From NCBI GenBank assembly GCA_036388475.1, contig DASVRT010000053.1:1-64000 (forward strand): DNA of 64,000 nt. The letters are read 5' to 3'. Source of the DNA: JALZHR01 sp036388475. Lineage in GTDB: Bacteria > Acidobacteriota > Blastocatellia > Pyrinomonadales > Pyrinomonadaceae. The notes below the pieces were generated by a model. The model searched no databases and was not told the DNA's origin. It saw only the letters and a program-made list of their open reading frames with translations. Made by a program: the position numbers and the translations under genes. This document shows, piece after piece, positions 52,034-60,669 of this stretch; the stretch's first letter is position 1; each line of letters starts with the position of its first letter.

Positions 52034-52182
52034 CATAAGCGAAACTCCCGAAGCCGGTGTATTGATGAAAGCCGAGAGGCGGATTATAATTACTCCGCTT
52101 TCCGCTTTCGTTTGGTCAAGCCTTTCCAGCTAAAGGCTTTTGATTCAGAAACAGCCCCGGTTTCTGCAAGGAAAAACTCTCG

Positions 52183-54330
52183 ATGCTTTTGTATTTACCG
52201 TTAAATATTTCACGCCGGAAAAAAACGACCTTCGCCTTTGCCGCTTTAACGCTTCTGTTTTTACTTTTAAATTCGACGCTTTCGACTCCGGCAGCGCCGG
52301 GCGACATTGACCGCGCTTTCGGCAGCGGCGGCATTACCGCTTCCGCGGGAACGGATTTTTACAGTGCCTGGAGTGTTGCCGTTCAACCGGACGGCAAAAT
52401 CGTCGCCGGCGGAGCATATGCGCCCGGCGTATCAAACCTGAATGCGAAATTTGCGCTGGCTCGGTATTCGCCGGATGGTTTGATTGACACGAATTTCGGA
52501 AACGGCGGTCAGGTTATTACTACATTTAATGAATATCAGGCGGCGTATATGGCTCTTACCGACATTGCCGTTCTGCCTAACGGAAAAATCGTCGCGGTCG
52601 GTTCGGGCGTCGTCCCTAATCCGTTTAATCCGTTCATCAACCGGCGTAATCTTTTTATCGTTCGCTATAATCCGAACGGCTCGCTCGATACGACTTTTAA
52701 CGGCACCGGAAAATTCACTTCTTCGGATGGCGGCGTGGAGACGACGGCGCAGGCGATTGCGGTGCTGCCGGACAATAAGTTTTTAGTCGCCGGATACGGC
52801 GGCGGCGCGGTTAAGGGAACTGTTCCGTATAAAGCGCTTCTCTACAAATTTTCCGAGACCGGTCTGGATTCGACTTTCTTCAACGCCGGAGAGGTTATCA
52901 TTCAACTTCCGGCGGGGAATATCTGGTCATATTCGGTTGTCGTCCTGCCTGACGGTAAGATAATTACCGGCGGACAGGTCTTCACGGATTCCGCCTGGAG
53001 TTTGAGTCTGTTTCGTTATAAAGCGGACGGAACGCCCGATTCGAGTTTCGGCAGCAATGGTTTGCTGACGGTCGTCGACGGCAGCTTAAACGAAGCCGTC
53101 GATGTCCTGGCGCAGCCCGACGGAAAAATTATCGCCGTCACTACGGTCGGCACTGCTCCTCAAAGGGATTTCGCCGTTCTGCGCTTTAATTCGGACGGCG
53201 CGCCGGACGCGCTTTTCGGCACCAACGGGAAAGTTTTTACCGCCGTCTCGCCCGGCTTCGACGTAGCGATGGCGGGCGCGCTTCAGCCGGACGGCAAAAT
53301 CCTCGTCGCCGGTTATAGTTCCAATAGCGGTTTGCCGGTGAGACCGGCGCTGGTGCGATATGATTCAAAAGGCTCGCTTGACCCGACTTTCGGAGTCGGC
53401 GGCATCGTTTCCGCTCCCGAGCACATTTATCTGCTCGACGTTCTGATACTTTCGAACGGCAAAATTCTGGCAGGCATCGCCAGCGGTTTCAGAGTAATTC
53501 GTTATTTGAACAACGGCGTGCGCGATTTTGATTATGACGGCGACGGTAAAGCCGATGTTTCCATCTTTCGCCCGAATGCGGCGGCAGAATGGTATTGGTC
53601 AGCCAGCTCAAACAATCAAAGCAGCGGCATTCAATTCGGCAACGGCGCCGACAGAATAGTTCCGGCAGATTACGACGGCGACGGCAAAACCGATATTGCC
53701 GTGTTTCGCGACGGCGACTGGTATCGTTTGAACAGCTTCGACAATCAATTCGTCGCCGCGCATTTCGGTCAAACCGGAGATGCTCCCGTGCCGGCAGATT
53801 ATGACGGCGACGCACGAGCCGATTTGGCGGTTTACCGAACAGGCAATTGGTATATTCTTAACAGCGCGGACAATTCTTTTCGCGCCGCGCAGTTTGGCAT
53901 TTCAACCGATAAACCGATCATCGGAGATTTCGACGGCGACGCGAAATCCGATTTGGCGGTTTACCGGGCGTCGGAAGGAATCTGGTACGTAGAGCGCAGT
54001 CGTGACGGATTTTTCGGCGTGCAGTTCGGAGTCAGCGCGGATAAACCGGCGGCGGCGGATTACGACGGCGACGGGAAAACGGACGTCGCGGTTTATCGAC
54101 CGGCGGACGGCGTGTGGTATCTGTTGCGTTCGCATTCAGGCTTTACGGCAATGCAGTTCGGTATTTCGACTGATAAAGCGGTTCCGGCGGATTATGACGG
54201 CGACGGGAAATCCGATTTAGCGGTTTACAGAGACGGCAACTGGTATGTGCAGCAATCAACGCAGGGTTTTCGCTCTTTTCAATTCGGAACAGCGACCGAC
54301 CTTCCCGTTCCGAATGCCTTCGTGCCTTGA
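52183..54330 (+). CDS. Second delta-60 / FG-GAP repeat surface protein
   Basis: 715 residues, a paralogue of the previous gene. Signal peptide-like N-terminus (TFAFAALTLLFLLLNSTLSTPAAP). Residues ~40-445 are delta-60 repeats (SVAVQPDGKIVAGGAYA, DTTFNGTGKF and similar); residues ~445-715 are FG-GAP-type repeats (YDGDGKADVSIFRPN). It ends LPVPNAFVP, matching the LPAPNAFVH end of its neighbour, which supports tandem duplication. AAGGA precedes the ATG by ten bases. Secreted or surface-associated; ligand unknown. Confidence 0.87.
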   Translation: MLLYLPLNISRRKKTTFAFAALTLLFLLLNSTLSTPAAPGDIDRAFGSGGITASAGTDFYSAWSVAVQPDGKIVAGGAYAPGVSNLNAKFALARYSPDGLIDTNFGNGGQVITTFNEYQAAYMALTDIAVLPNGKIVAVGSGVVPNPFNPFINRRNLFIVRYNPNGSLDTTFNGTGKFTSSDGGVETTAQAIAVLPDNKFLVAGYGGGAVKGTVPYKALLYKFSETGLDSTFFNAGEVIIQLPAGNIWSYSVVVLPDGKIITGGQVFTDSAWSLSLFRYKADGTPDSSFGSNGLLTVVDGSLNEAVDVLAQPDGKIIAVTTVGTAPQRDFAVLRFNSDGAPDALFGTNGKVFTAVSPGFDVAMAGALQPDGKILVAGYSSNSGLPVRPALVRYDSKGSLDPTFGVGGIVSAPEHIYLLDVLILSNGKILAGIASGFRVIRYLNNGVRDFDYDGDGKADVSIFRPNAAAEWYWSASSNNQSSGIQFGNGADRIVPADYDGDGKTDIAVFRDGDWYRLNSFDNQFVAAHFGQTGDAPVPADYDGDARADLAVYRTGNWYILNSADNSFRAAQFGISTDKPIIGDFDGDAKSDLAVYRASEGIWYVERSRDGFFGVQFGVSADKPAAADYDGDGKTDVAVYRPADGVWYLLRSHSGFTAMQFGISTDKAVPADYDGDGKSDLAVYRDGNWYVQQSTQGFRSFQFGTATDLPVPNAFVP

Positions 54331-54365
54331 TTAATTGGCGAATAATAATTTCCTGATTGGAAGAC

Positions 54366-54398
54366 GGCTTGACTGTTATTGCGGGTCAAGCCTTTTTT
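54366..54398 (+). terminator. Terminator after the second delta-60 gene
   Basis: GGCTTGAC (54366-54373) pairs with GTCAAGCC (54385-54392) followed by six T. It reaches into the 3' end of the convergent kinase gene. Confidence 0.85.
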
Positions 54399-55470
54399 CG
54401 CAACGCGATAACTCGATTGTAAAAACCGAGCCTTTGCCGATTGTCGAAGCGACCGAAACCTCCCCGCCGTGCAGTCGCGCCAGGTGTTTGACGATTGCCA
54501 GACCTAAGCCCGTGCCGCCGATTTCGCGCGAGCGCGCTTTGTCCGTCCGGTAAAAGCGCTCGAAAATGCGTCCCAGATGCTCGTTTGAGATGCCTTCGCC
54601 CATATCTTCGACCGAAATCAAATCGTGAGTTGCGTTTCGCCGGTGCGAAATTTTCACGCTTCCCGTTTCGCGGTTAAACTTGACGGCGTTATCGACCAGA
54701 TTCGTCAGCATCTGTTCCAGGCGGACGAGGTCGGCGTAAACGAAAACGTCGGCGTCAACTTCGTTTTTCAATTTGATTTTTTTTTCGCGCGCCTTTCCGG
54801 CGAGATTGGTGAAAACTTCCTCTATCATTTTCGAGAGATTGACCGGCTTCGGCTCGACGTTGATTTTTCCCGCTTCGATTGACGAAAGCTCAAGAATATC
54901 GTCAATCAGACGGTGCATTCGCTCGGCGTTTTTGCGAATTACGCCCAGGAAACGCCGATTGTTTTCGCGGTCTTCGATGGCGCCGTCTTCCAGCGTTTCG
55001 ACAAAAGCTAAAATTGAAGTCAGCGGCGTGCGCAGCTCGTGCGAGACGTTTGAAAGAAACTCCTGACGAATCGTTTCCAGCCGCTCGATTTGCGTCGTTT
55101 CGTAGAAAATCCCGACGGCGTTTCGCGCGCCTTCAATCTCGACCGGCGCGACGTGAACGTCAAACGAACGTTTTTCGCCGGTCAAAACTTCAAAATTTAT
55201 TTCCGAAGACTGCTGCTGCGCGAGCGCGCGGCGAAACGCTTCGTGGACGGAAAGGTCGCGGATGACTTCCGACAAGCGTTTGGTTTCGAGCGCGCCGTTC
55301 TGGCGGGCGAAAGCGTCGTAGGCGGCTTGATTCGAAGCGATAATGCGCGTATCTTCGGCGACGATAATCACGCCCTCGCGCATCGTTTTGAGAATATCAA
55401 TCAAAATCCGGTGCGGAGATTTCTGCGCTTCAGAAGATTTTGTAAACCAATTGCCGAGAAAATTTTTCAC
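54376..55470 (-). CDS. phoR: PhoR-like sensor histidine kinase, soluble
   Basis: 364 residues. A PAS domain (about 20-125: DILKTMREGVIIVAEDTRIIASN) precedes the HisKA domain with H144 in SNVSHELRTPLTS and the HATPase with N (LTNLVDNAVKFN), G1 (VEDMGEGIS) and G2 (GGTGLGLAIVKHLA) boxes. The layout is that of PhoR, which controls the phosphate regulon, but there is no membrane segment, whereas E. coli PhoR has one or two. It lies directly before phoB-like and phoU genes. Confidence 0.85.
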   Translation of the reverse strand: MKNFLGNWFTKSSEAQKSPHRILIDILKTMREGVIIVAEDTRIIASNQAAYDAFARQNGALETKRLSEVIRDLSVHEAFRRALAQQQSSEINFEVLTGEKRSFDVHVAPVEIEGARNAVGIFYETTQIERLETIRQEFLSNVSHELRTPLTSILAFVETLEDGAIEDRENNRRFLGVIRKNAERMHRLIDDILELSSIEAGKINVEPKPVNLSKMIEEVFTNLAGKAREKKIKLKNEVDADVFVYADLVRLEQMLTNLVDNAVKFNRETGSVKISHRRNATHDLISVEDMGEGISNEHLGRIFERFYRTDKARSREIGGTGLGLAIVKHLARLHGGEVSVASTIGKGSVFTIELSRCEKRLDPQ

Positions 55471-55489
55471 AATAATAAATAGCGTTCAG

Positions 55490-55594
55490 CCGGCAGCGGT
55501 CGGCTATTTGTAGAACTCGGCTGAAAAACGCAAATCCGTTCATCCTATAATCATTATCAGTTTGCTGATTGCCGACCGCTGACGGCTGACAGCT
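55490..55594. repeat. Heptamer-built hairpin between kinase and regulator genes
   Basis: Left arm AGCCGGCAGCGGTCGGC and right arm GCCGACCGCTGACGGCT; the right arm consists of CCGACCG, CTGACGG, CTGACAG heptamers. Confidence 0.7.
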
Positions 55595-56281
55595 CTATTT
55601 CATCCCGATAAAACGATAGCCGACGCCGACGACCGTTTCGATGCAGTCGGCGCAGTCGCCGAGTTTTTGGCGCAGGCGGCGGATGTGAACGTCCAAGGTT
55701 CGCGTGTCGCCGAAATAGCTGTAACCCCAGACGTTGTCGAGCAGGTTTTGCCGCGTCGCGACGCGTCCGGCGTTTTTCGCCAGATTCGTCAGAAGGGCAA
55801 ATTCCTTGCGCGTCAGCTTCACCTGCTCGCCGTTGCAGACGACGCGCATATCTTCAAAATCAATCGAAAGCTTGTCGTCTTCGTAGCGCTGAATCGAGTT
55901 TTCGTCCGTCCGGCGCAAAACGGCGCGAACGCGCGCCAGCACTTCCTTGACCGAAAAAGGCTTGACGATATAATCGTCCGCGCCGAGCTCCAGACCGGCG
56001 ATTTTGTCGGCTTCGGCGGCTTTTGCCGTGAGCATAATTATCGGCGTTTTGCGCGTTTGCGGCTCGCGCCGGAGACGCCTGCAAAGCTCCATCCCGCTCA
56101 TTCCCGGCAGCATCAAATCCAGAATAATCAGCGACGGCGCGCCCGCTTCGTTTAAAGCCAGCCGCAAGCCCTTTTCGCCCGATTCGGCAATCTGCGCCTT
56201 AAAACCGTCGCGCTCGAAATTATAGTGCAGGCTTTCGGCAATATCCGGCTCGTCTTCGATGATTAGAATGTGTTGGTTCAT
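55595..56281 (-). CDS. phoB: PhoB-like response regulator
   Basis: 228 residues. Receiver domain with D55 in LIILDLMLPGMSG, acidic pocket E9/D10, conserved Lys in DDYIVKPFS. Winged-helix DNA-binding domain at ~130-228 (VKLTRKEFALLTNLAKNAGR, RTLDVHIRRLRQKLG, VGVGYRFIG), as in OmpR/PhoB. Partner of the adjacent kinase. Start well supported by the usual HILIIEDEPDI opening. Confidence 0.92.
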   Translation of the reverse strand: MNQHILIIEDEPDIAESLHYNFERDGFKAQIAESGEKGLRLALNEAGAPSLIILDLMLPGMSGMELCRRLRREPQTRKTPIIMLTAKAAEADKIAGLELGADDYIVKPFSVKEVLARVRAVLRRTDENSIQRYEDDKLSIDFEDMRVVCNGEQVKLTRKEFALLTNLAKNAGRVATRQNLLDNVWGYSYFGDTRTLDVHIRRLRQKLGDCADCIETVVGVGYRFIGMK

Positions 56282-56284
56282 AAT

Positions 56285-56362
56285 TTAAGTGGTCAGCGGT
56301 CAGTCGAATATAAATTACGCTCTGAATTTTCAGTCAACCGGCAACTGCCCACTGACCACCGA
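56285..56362. repeat. Heptamer-built hairpin between phoB-like and phoU
   Basis: GTGGTCA, GCGGTCA, GTCGAAT on one side; CAACTGC, CCACTGA, CCACCGA on the other. Confidence 0.65.
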
Positions 56363-57025
56363 CTATTTTCCGGTATGTTTGATAAAAACCGCCTCGCGCA
56401 TATAGACGGTCAGCTCGCAGATGTCTTTGACGTAGTCGCCGATTCTTTCCAGGTTTTTGGCGACGAACAGAAGCCGCGCCAGGCGCGTCGCTTTCGCGCC
56501 GTCCTGCGACATCGTCTGCATCAAATCGTTAAAATATCGCTCGTAAATCCGGTCTACTTCCGCGTCTTTCGGTATCAGCGCGCGCGCTTTTTCCGAATCG
56601 TTCGACGTAAAAGCGTCGAGCGCCGATTGCAGCATCTCGGCGGCGCGCTGCGCCATTTCTTCCAGCTCGCCGAAGCTTTTCAGTTCCGGCTCGTCGTTCA
56701 GCTCAAGCGCGGCGCGGGCGATGCTCGAACAATGGTCGGCGATGCGTTCGAGAATCGGCGTGATTTTTGAAATCGAAATCACGGTGCGCAGTTCGCGCGC
56801 GACGGGTCGGCGCAGCGCCAGCACTTCGACGCTCAGGCGGTCGATTTCCAGTTCCATACGGTCAATCACGCGGTCGTTTTCCAAAACCTGATTCGCCACC
56901 TCGCTGTCGCGCTGCGTCAGCGCGTGCATCGCGCGCTGCAAGGCAAGCTCGACTTCGCCGCCCATTAAAAGAAGACGGTCGCGCAGAATATCCAGTTCGC
57001 GTTCAAGAAGTTTTCGCTGCTCCAC
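56363..57025 (-). CDS. phoU: Phosphate regulator PhoU
   Basis: 220 residues, two repeated three-helix bundles. The conserved metal-binding motifs ExxxD appear in each half (for example NDRVIDRMELEIDRL and IPKDAEVDRIYERYFND), and RELRTVISISKITPILERIADHC is a family block. PhoU links the Pst transporter to PhoR. No pst genes are in the window. The 21-bp repeat array lies in its upstream region. Confidence 0.92.
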   Translation of the reverse strand: MEQRKLLERELDILRDRLLLMGGEVELALQRAMHALTQRDSEVANQVLENDRVIDRMELEIDRLSVEVLALRRPVARELRTVISISKITPILERIADHCSSIARAALELNDEPELKSFGELEEMAQRAAEMLQSALDAFTSNDSEKARALIPKDAEVDRIYERYFNDLMQTMSQDGAKATRLARLLFVAKNLERIGDYVKDICELTVYMREAVFIKHTGK

Positions 57026-57178
57026 AATTCAAGACTTTAGAACAAAATCCCGAATTAAGAAAGAGATTACGCGCCCGTCTTAAGCAGAGTATTACGCGAA
57101 GGTGAACGAAAGATTAATAGATTGTTAAAAAGATGTTAATTAATGGAAAGCGGAGAACGGAAAATGGAAATAATTTTC

Positions 57179-57388
57179 GGAAGCTATCAAACCTTATTTG
57201 GAAGCTATCAAACCTTATTTGAAAGTTAGTAAATCGCTTTTGATAGTTACTGAGGCGCGTTTAGTAGTTAGGAAATGAGACTTGATAGTTAGAAAATAAC
57301 GGTCACTAGTTAGAAAATGGCGTTTACTAACAAGTAAATTCAATTTACTTGTTAGTAAACGCCATTTACTTTCTTAAAATCGGTAAAT
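57179..57388. repeat. Array of ten 21-bp repeat units
   Basis: Units start every 21 bases from 57179 to 57368; the first two are identical and the others follow a GATAGTTAGAAAA / ACTAACAAGTAAA pattern, the reverse complement of the units at 21139-21284. Units eight and nine form a perfect 26-bp inverted repeat (57315-57340 with 57342-57367). It lies between phoU and sixA, both on the minus strand. Confidence 0.88.
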
Positions 57389-57419
57389 TCGCACCGGATT
57401 AATACAGATAAACAGGCGA

Positions 57420-57455
57420 TTTTCTTCGCTTTTGCCTTTTACCTTTTGCCTTTTT
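57420..57455. repeat. Heptamer run TTTGCCT/TTTACCT
   Basis: TTTGCCT, TTTACCT, TTTGCCT follow each other just before the sixA stop; a further member of the heptamer family. Confidence 0.6.
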
Positions 57456-57962
57456 TCAGTTTGCGCCGTGCAATTTCATCTCGTCTTTCGGGCGAACGAC
57501 GAAATTCAGCCTTCCGCTTTCGGCGGCGATTTTGCTCCAGAAATCAACGTTTAACTCGATTTCCGCCAGTGCCGCCGTCGGCATCGACAAAATTCCGCCG
57601 CTCAGAATTTTTATCAAACCTTCCAAGCCCGGATTGTGACCGACCAGCAGCACCGAATCGAATTCGTCTTCCGTTTCGGCGAGCAGATAAAGAAGCGAGG
57701 TGGGACTGGCTTCGTAAATTCTTTCGTCGTATCGAAGCTCGGCGGCGAGTTCGGCGGCTTCCTTGACCAGCGTCGCCGTTTGTCCGGCGCGCCGGGCGGG
57801 CGAGCTTAAAATCAAATCGACGCGCAGGCGTCTTTCGCGCATCAGCTTGCCGACAAACGGCGCGGCTTGCAAACCGCGCTCGTTTAAAGGGCGTTCAAAA
57901 TCCGCTAAATCGGGATTGTCCCAGCTTGATTTGGCGTGGCGCAAAATAAAAAGCGTTTTCAT
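57456..57962 (-). CDS. sixA: Phosphohistidine phosphatase SixA
   Basis: 168 residues of the histidine phosphatase superfamily: R8-H9 in LFILRHAKSSWD (catalytic His), SSPARRAGQTA, and the second His in VLLVGHNPGLE. SixA-type enzymes remove phosphate from histidine of phosphotransfer or PTS proteins. Placed next to the phoU/phoB/phoR genes and the polyphosphate genes. Confidence 0.88.
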   Translation of the reverse strand: MKTLFILRHAKSSWDNPDLADFERPLNERGLQAAPFVGKLMRERRLRVDLILSSPARRAGQTATLVKEAAELAAELRYDERIYEASPTSLLYLLAETEDEFDSVLLVGHNPGLEGLIKILSGGILSMPTAALAEIELNVDFWSKIAAESGRLNFVVRPKDEMKLHGAN

Positions 57963-58173
57963 AGCAAATTTAAGAAAACACCGTCGCAGGCGAGTGTCTT
58001 CCGAAAAATAAATTTTTAGTTGTTGCCGGAAAGAAATTTAATACCGACAAACGCGCGAATTTGTCCCGAAAAGAATAACAGCAAATATTATGATTTTGTA
58101 GTCTTAAATTAAATTTTTCACAAAAAATGAATCGGTATTTATCGGCGGCGGAAATTTGCATTATCATCTTTCA

Positions 58174-59100
58174 ATGCAGACTCGAACAATCGCCGCCATC
58201 GACATCGGCTCGAATTCCATAAAGCTCGCCGTTGCCGAAGCGAGCGGCGATGCCTTAAACTTCATTTTCCGCGAGCGCGAAAGAATTCGGATGGGCGAAA
58301 CGCTGCGCGAAAAATTTCTTTCGCCCGCGACAATCGAAAAATCCGCCGCCGCCGTGCAAACGTTTCGCGCGATTGCCGAAAGCTTTCAAGCCGGAACGAT
58401 TATCGCCGTCGCCACCGCATCGGCGCGCGAGGCAATAAATTCGGGCGATTTTGTCGGCGAAATCCAGCGCCGGACGGGCGTTCGCGTCAAGGTTCTGGCG
58501 GCAATCGAGGAAGCGCGCCTGATTGGACTCGCCGCGCGGCATTATTTTCGCGCGGCGCCGGGCACGCTTTTAAACATCGACATCGGCGGCGGCTCGACCG
58601 AATTAAGCCTGATGAAAACCGGCGCGCCGGAAAAGCTTTTCTCGCTGCCGCTCGGCGCGCTTCGTTTGACCGGAAAATTTCTTTCGACCAATCCGCCGAG
58701 CGCAAAAGAAATCGAAAACGTGCGCGGCGAAATCACGCTCAATCTGGAAAAACCGTCTGAAGAATTGCGCGGCGAAAACTGGCAGCTGACGACCGGAACT
58801 TCCGGCACGATTTTAAAATTCGAGTTGCTTTTAAAGCCTGAAAACAAAGAAATTTGTTTTGCGCCGCTGGTCGAATTAAACCGGAAACTGGCGAAAATGA
58901 ACGTTGCCGAACGCGCCCGATTGCCGAACATCAGCGAAAAACGCGCCGAAACTATCGTCGCGGGCGGGCAGATTCTCGAAGGCATTATGCGGTCTTTAAA
59001 AATCGAAAAGCTGCAATCGTGCGAATACGCTCTGCGCGAAGGCGTGATTATAGATTTTCTCAAAAGCAACTCGAAAGCCGCGCGAGATTCTCTAATTTAA
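58174..59100 (+). CDS. ppx: Exopolyphosphatase / pppGpp phosphohydrolase (Ppx/GppA)
   Basis: 308 residues from the ATG at 58174. The ASKHA phosphate-1 motif AAIDIGSNSIKLAVAE, the INIDIGGGSTELSLM-type phosphate-2 motif (TLLNIDIGGGSTELS), and PLGALRLTGKF are as in the family, which degrades polyphosphate from its ends or converts pppGpp to ppGpp. It is short (no C-terminal HD domain), which is common in many phyla. Divergent from sixA and near ppk2. Confidence 0.9.
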   Translation: MQTRTIAAIDIGSNSIKLAVAEASGDALNFIFRERERIRMGETLREKFLSPATIEKSAAAVQTFRAIAESFQAGTIIAVATASAREAINSGDFVGEIQRRTGVRVKVLAAIEEARLIGLAARHYFRAAPGTLLNIDIGGGSTELSLMKTGAPEKLFSLPLGALRLTGKFLSTNPPSAKEIENVRGEITLNLEKPSEELRGENWQLTTGTSGTILKFELLLKPENKEICFAPLVELNRKLAKMNVAERARLPNISEKRAETIVAGGQILEGIMRSLKIEKLQSCEYALREGVIIDFLKSNSKAARDSLI

Positions 59101-59111
59101 AAAACAAATTT

Positions 59112-59546
59112 ATGAGAAAACTTTTATTTGCTTTTACTTTAATCGTTTTGTGTTTCGCCGGTTCCGGTTTCGCGCAGGCGAAAAAGCCGAAAGTTTTGAA
59201 ATACACTGCGCCGTTTTATCCGCCTGCCGCGCTGGCAATGAGGCTTTCTGAGGAAATTGTCGTGACCGTTAAAATTGACGGTCAGGGAAAAGTTATCGAG
59301 GCGAAAACCGAAAGCGGACATCCGCTTTTTCGGCAATCTTCTGTAGGTTCGGCGCGGAGGTGGATTTTTTCTGCCGACAAGAGCGTCGCGGAGCGCGAAG
59401 TCAGGATATTTTTCAATTTTCGGATAAGCGAAAAATATTACGGCGACAACGATAAAGTTAAATTTAAAAAGCCGTATCGACTGGAAATTACAGCCGGCAA
59501 GCCCGTTCTCGAACATAGCGCGCGCCGTAATGTTAATAAATTTTAA
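59112..59546 (+). CDS. Secreted TonB C-terminal domain-like protein
   Basis: 144 residues from the ATG at 59112, with a signal peptide (LLFAFTLIVLCFAGSGFAQA). YTAPFYPPAALAMRLSEEIVVTVKIDGQGKVIEAKTESGHP is the TonB_C pattern (PxYPxxA, then two strands), and RRWIFSADKSV follows. With a cleavable signal instead of a membrane anchor it is not a classical TonB. 11 bp after ppx; overlaps ppk2 by four bases at the 3' ends. Confidence 0.78.
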   Translation: MRKLLFAFTLIVLCFAGSGFAQAKKPKVLKYTAPFYPPAALAMRLSEEIVVTVKIDGQGKVIEAKTESGHPLFRQSSVGSARRWIFSADKSVAEREVRIFFNFRISEKYYGDNDKVKFKKPYRLEITAGKPVLEHSARRNVNKF

Positions 59547-60412
59547 CTTTCGCTCTCCAGAATCTTTTTCGCTTCGCGCAGGCGCTTTATCTGCGCGTCC
59601 GAAACGGTCGGGTACTGCAAATCCATCGCTTCCAGCTTCGCGCGGATAATCTCGGACGCCGCCGTGCGCGTAAACCATTTTTTGTCCGCCGGAAGGACGT
59701 ACCACGGCGCGTCGTCGGTCGAGGTCGCCGCAATCGCTTCTTCGTAGGCGCGCATATAATCGTCCCAGAAGCCGCGTTCCGTCAAATCGGAATCGACAAA
59801 TTTCCAGTTCTTTTCCGGTTCGTCGAGGCGTTCGAGAAACTGTTTTTTCTGTTCGTCCTTCGACATATGCAGAAAAAATTTCAAAATGTGCGTGCCGTTT
59901 TCGACCAGATATTTTTCAAAGCTGCGAATCTGCTCGAAGCGTTTTTTCCAGAAATTTTTATCGTTTTTCACCTCGTCGGGCAGCGGCTGCGATTGGATGA
60001 TTTCGGGATGCACGCGCACGACCAGAACGTCCTCGTAATGCGAGCGATTAAAAATGCCGATTTTCCCGCGCTCCGGCAGATTTTTGGAAATTCGCCAGAG
60101 AAAATCGTGTTCGAGTTCTTCCGACGAAGGCTGTTTAAACGAAACGACCTGCACGCCCTGCGGATTGACGCCGCTCATCACGTGACTAATCAAGCCGTCT
60201 TTGCCGCCCGCGTCCATCGCCTGCAAAACGATGAGCAGCGCGTATTTATTCTGCGCGTAAAGAACTTCCTGCAATTCGGCAAGCCGTTCGACGTTGCGCG
60301 CCAAATCGACTTTCGCCCTGGCTTTATCGTCGTAGTCGCCCGTAAAATCGGTCGGATGTTTTTTAAGATTTAATTTTTCGCCCGCGCGGAGACGGAATTG
60401 TTCGTATTTCAT
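59543..60412 (-). CDS. ppk2: Polyphosphate kinase 2 family protein
   Basis: 289 residues from the ATG at 60412; the longer frame upstream is not conserved in character. Walker A is LQAMDAGGKDGLISH (residues 64-77), the lid region and GIFNRSHYEDVLVVRVHP follow, and DDAPWYVLPADKKWFTR is the C-terminal family block. PPK2 enzymes use polyphosphate to phosphorylate AMP, ADP or GDP. The single-domain form here could be class I or III; this cannot be settled by eye. Confidence 0.9.
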   Translation of the reverse strand: MKYEQFRLRAGEKLNLKKHPTDFTGDYDDKARAKVDLARNVERLAELQEVLYAQNKYALLIVLQAMDAGGKDGLISHVMSGVNPQGVQVVSFKQPSSEELEHDFLWRISKNLPERGKIGIFNRSHYEDVLVVRVHPEIIQSQPLPDEVKNDKNFWKKRFEQIRSFEKYLVENGTHILKFFLHMSKDEQKKQFLERLDEPEKNWKFVDSDLTERGFWDDYMRAYEEAIAATSTDDAPWYVLPADKKWFTRTAASEIIRAKLEAMDLQYPTVSDAQIKRLREAKKILESES

Positions 60413-60560
60413 AAAAGCTTTATTCAACTTTAAGTTTTTTTTCGATAAAAACACAAGTAAAATTTTTGAGCCGTTTCGCGCCGGAAAACTGCGTTTACAG
60501 ATAGAGAAATTTTCGCAAAATTTCCGCTCGCAGCAGTCAATTGTTACCGGATAAAAAATT

Positions 60561-60662
60561 ATGAAAAACAAACGGGAAACAAATTTTCAAGCAAGCGACG
60601 TCCGGCTGATGATTTATGCCGCCGCGATGCTGCCGGTGATGATTTTTGTGAACGGATACTAA
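60561..60662 (+). CDS. Possible 33-residue membrane peptide
   Basis: Begins MKNKRETNFQASD and ends with a hydrophobic stretch (VRLMIYAAAMLPVMIFVNGY), like a tail-anchored peptide. No strong ribosome binding site. It precedes a lipoprotein gene by seven bases in the same orientation, so it may be co-transcribed. Could be chance. Confidence 0.35.
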   Translation: MKNKRETNFQASDVRLMIYAAAMLPVMIFVNGY

Positions 60663-60669
60663 GATAAAT

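Noticed and set aside
52033..52182. Riboswitch before the second delta-60 gene
   Set aside because: There is an imperfect hairpin (52065-52115), but I could not match it to any riboswitch consensus I know.
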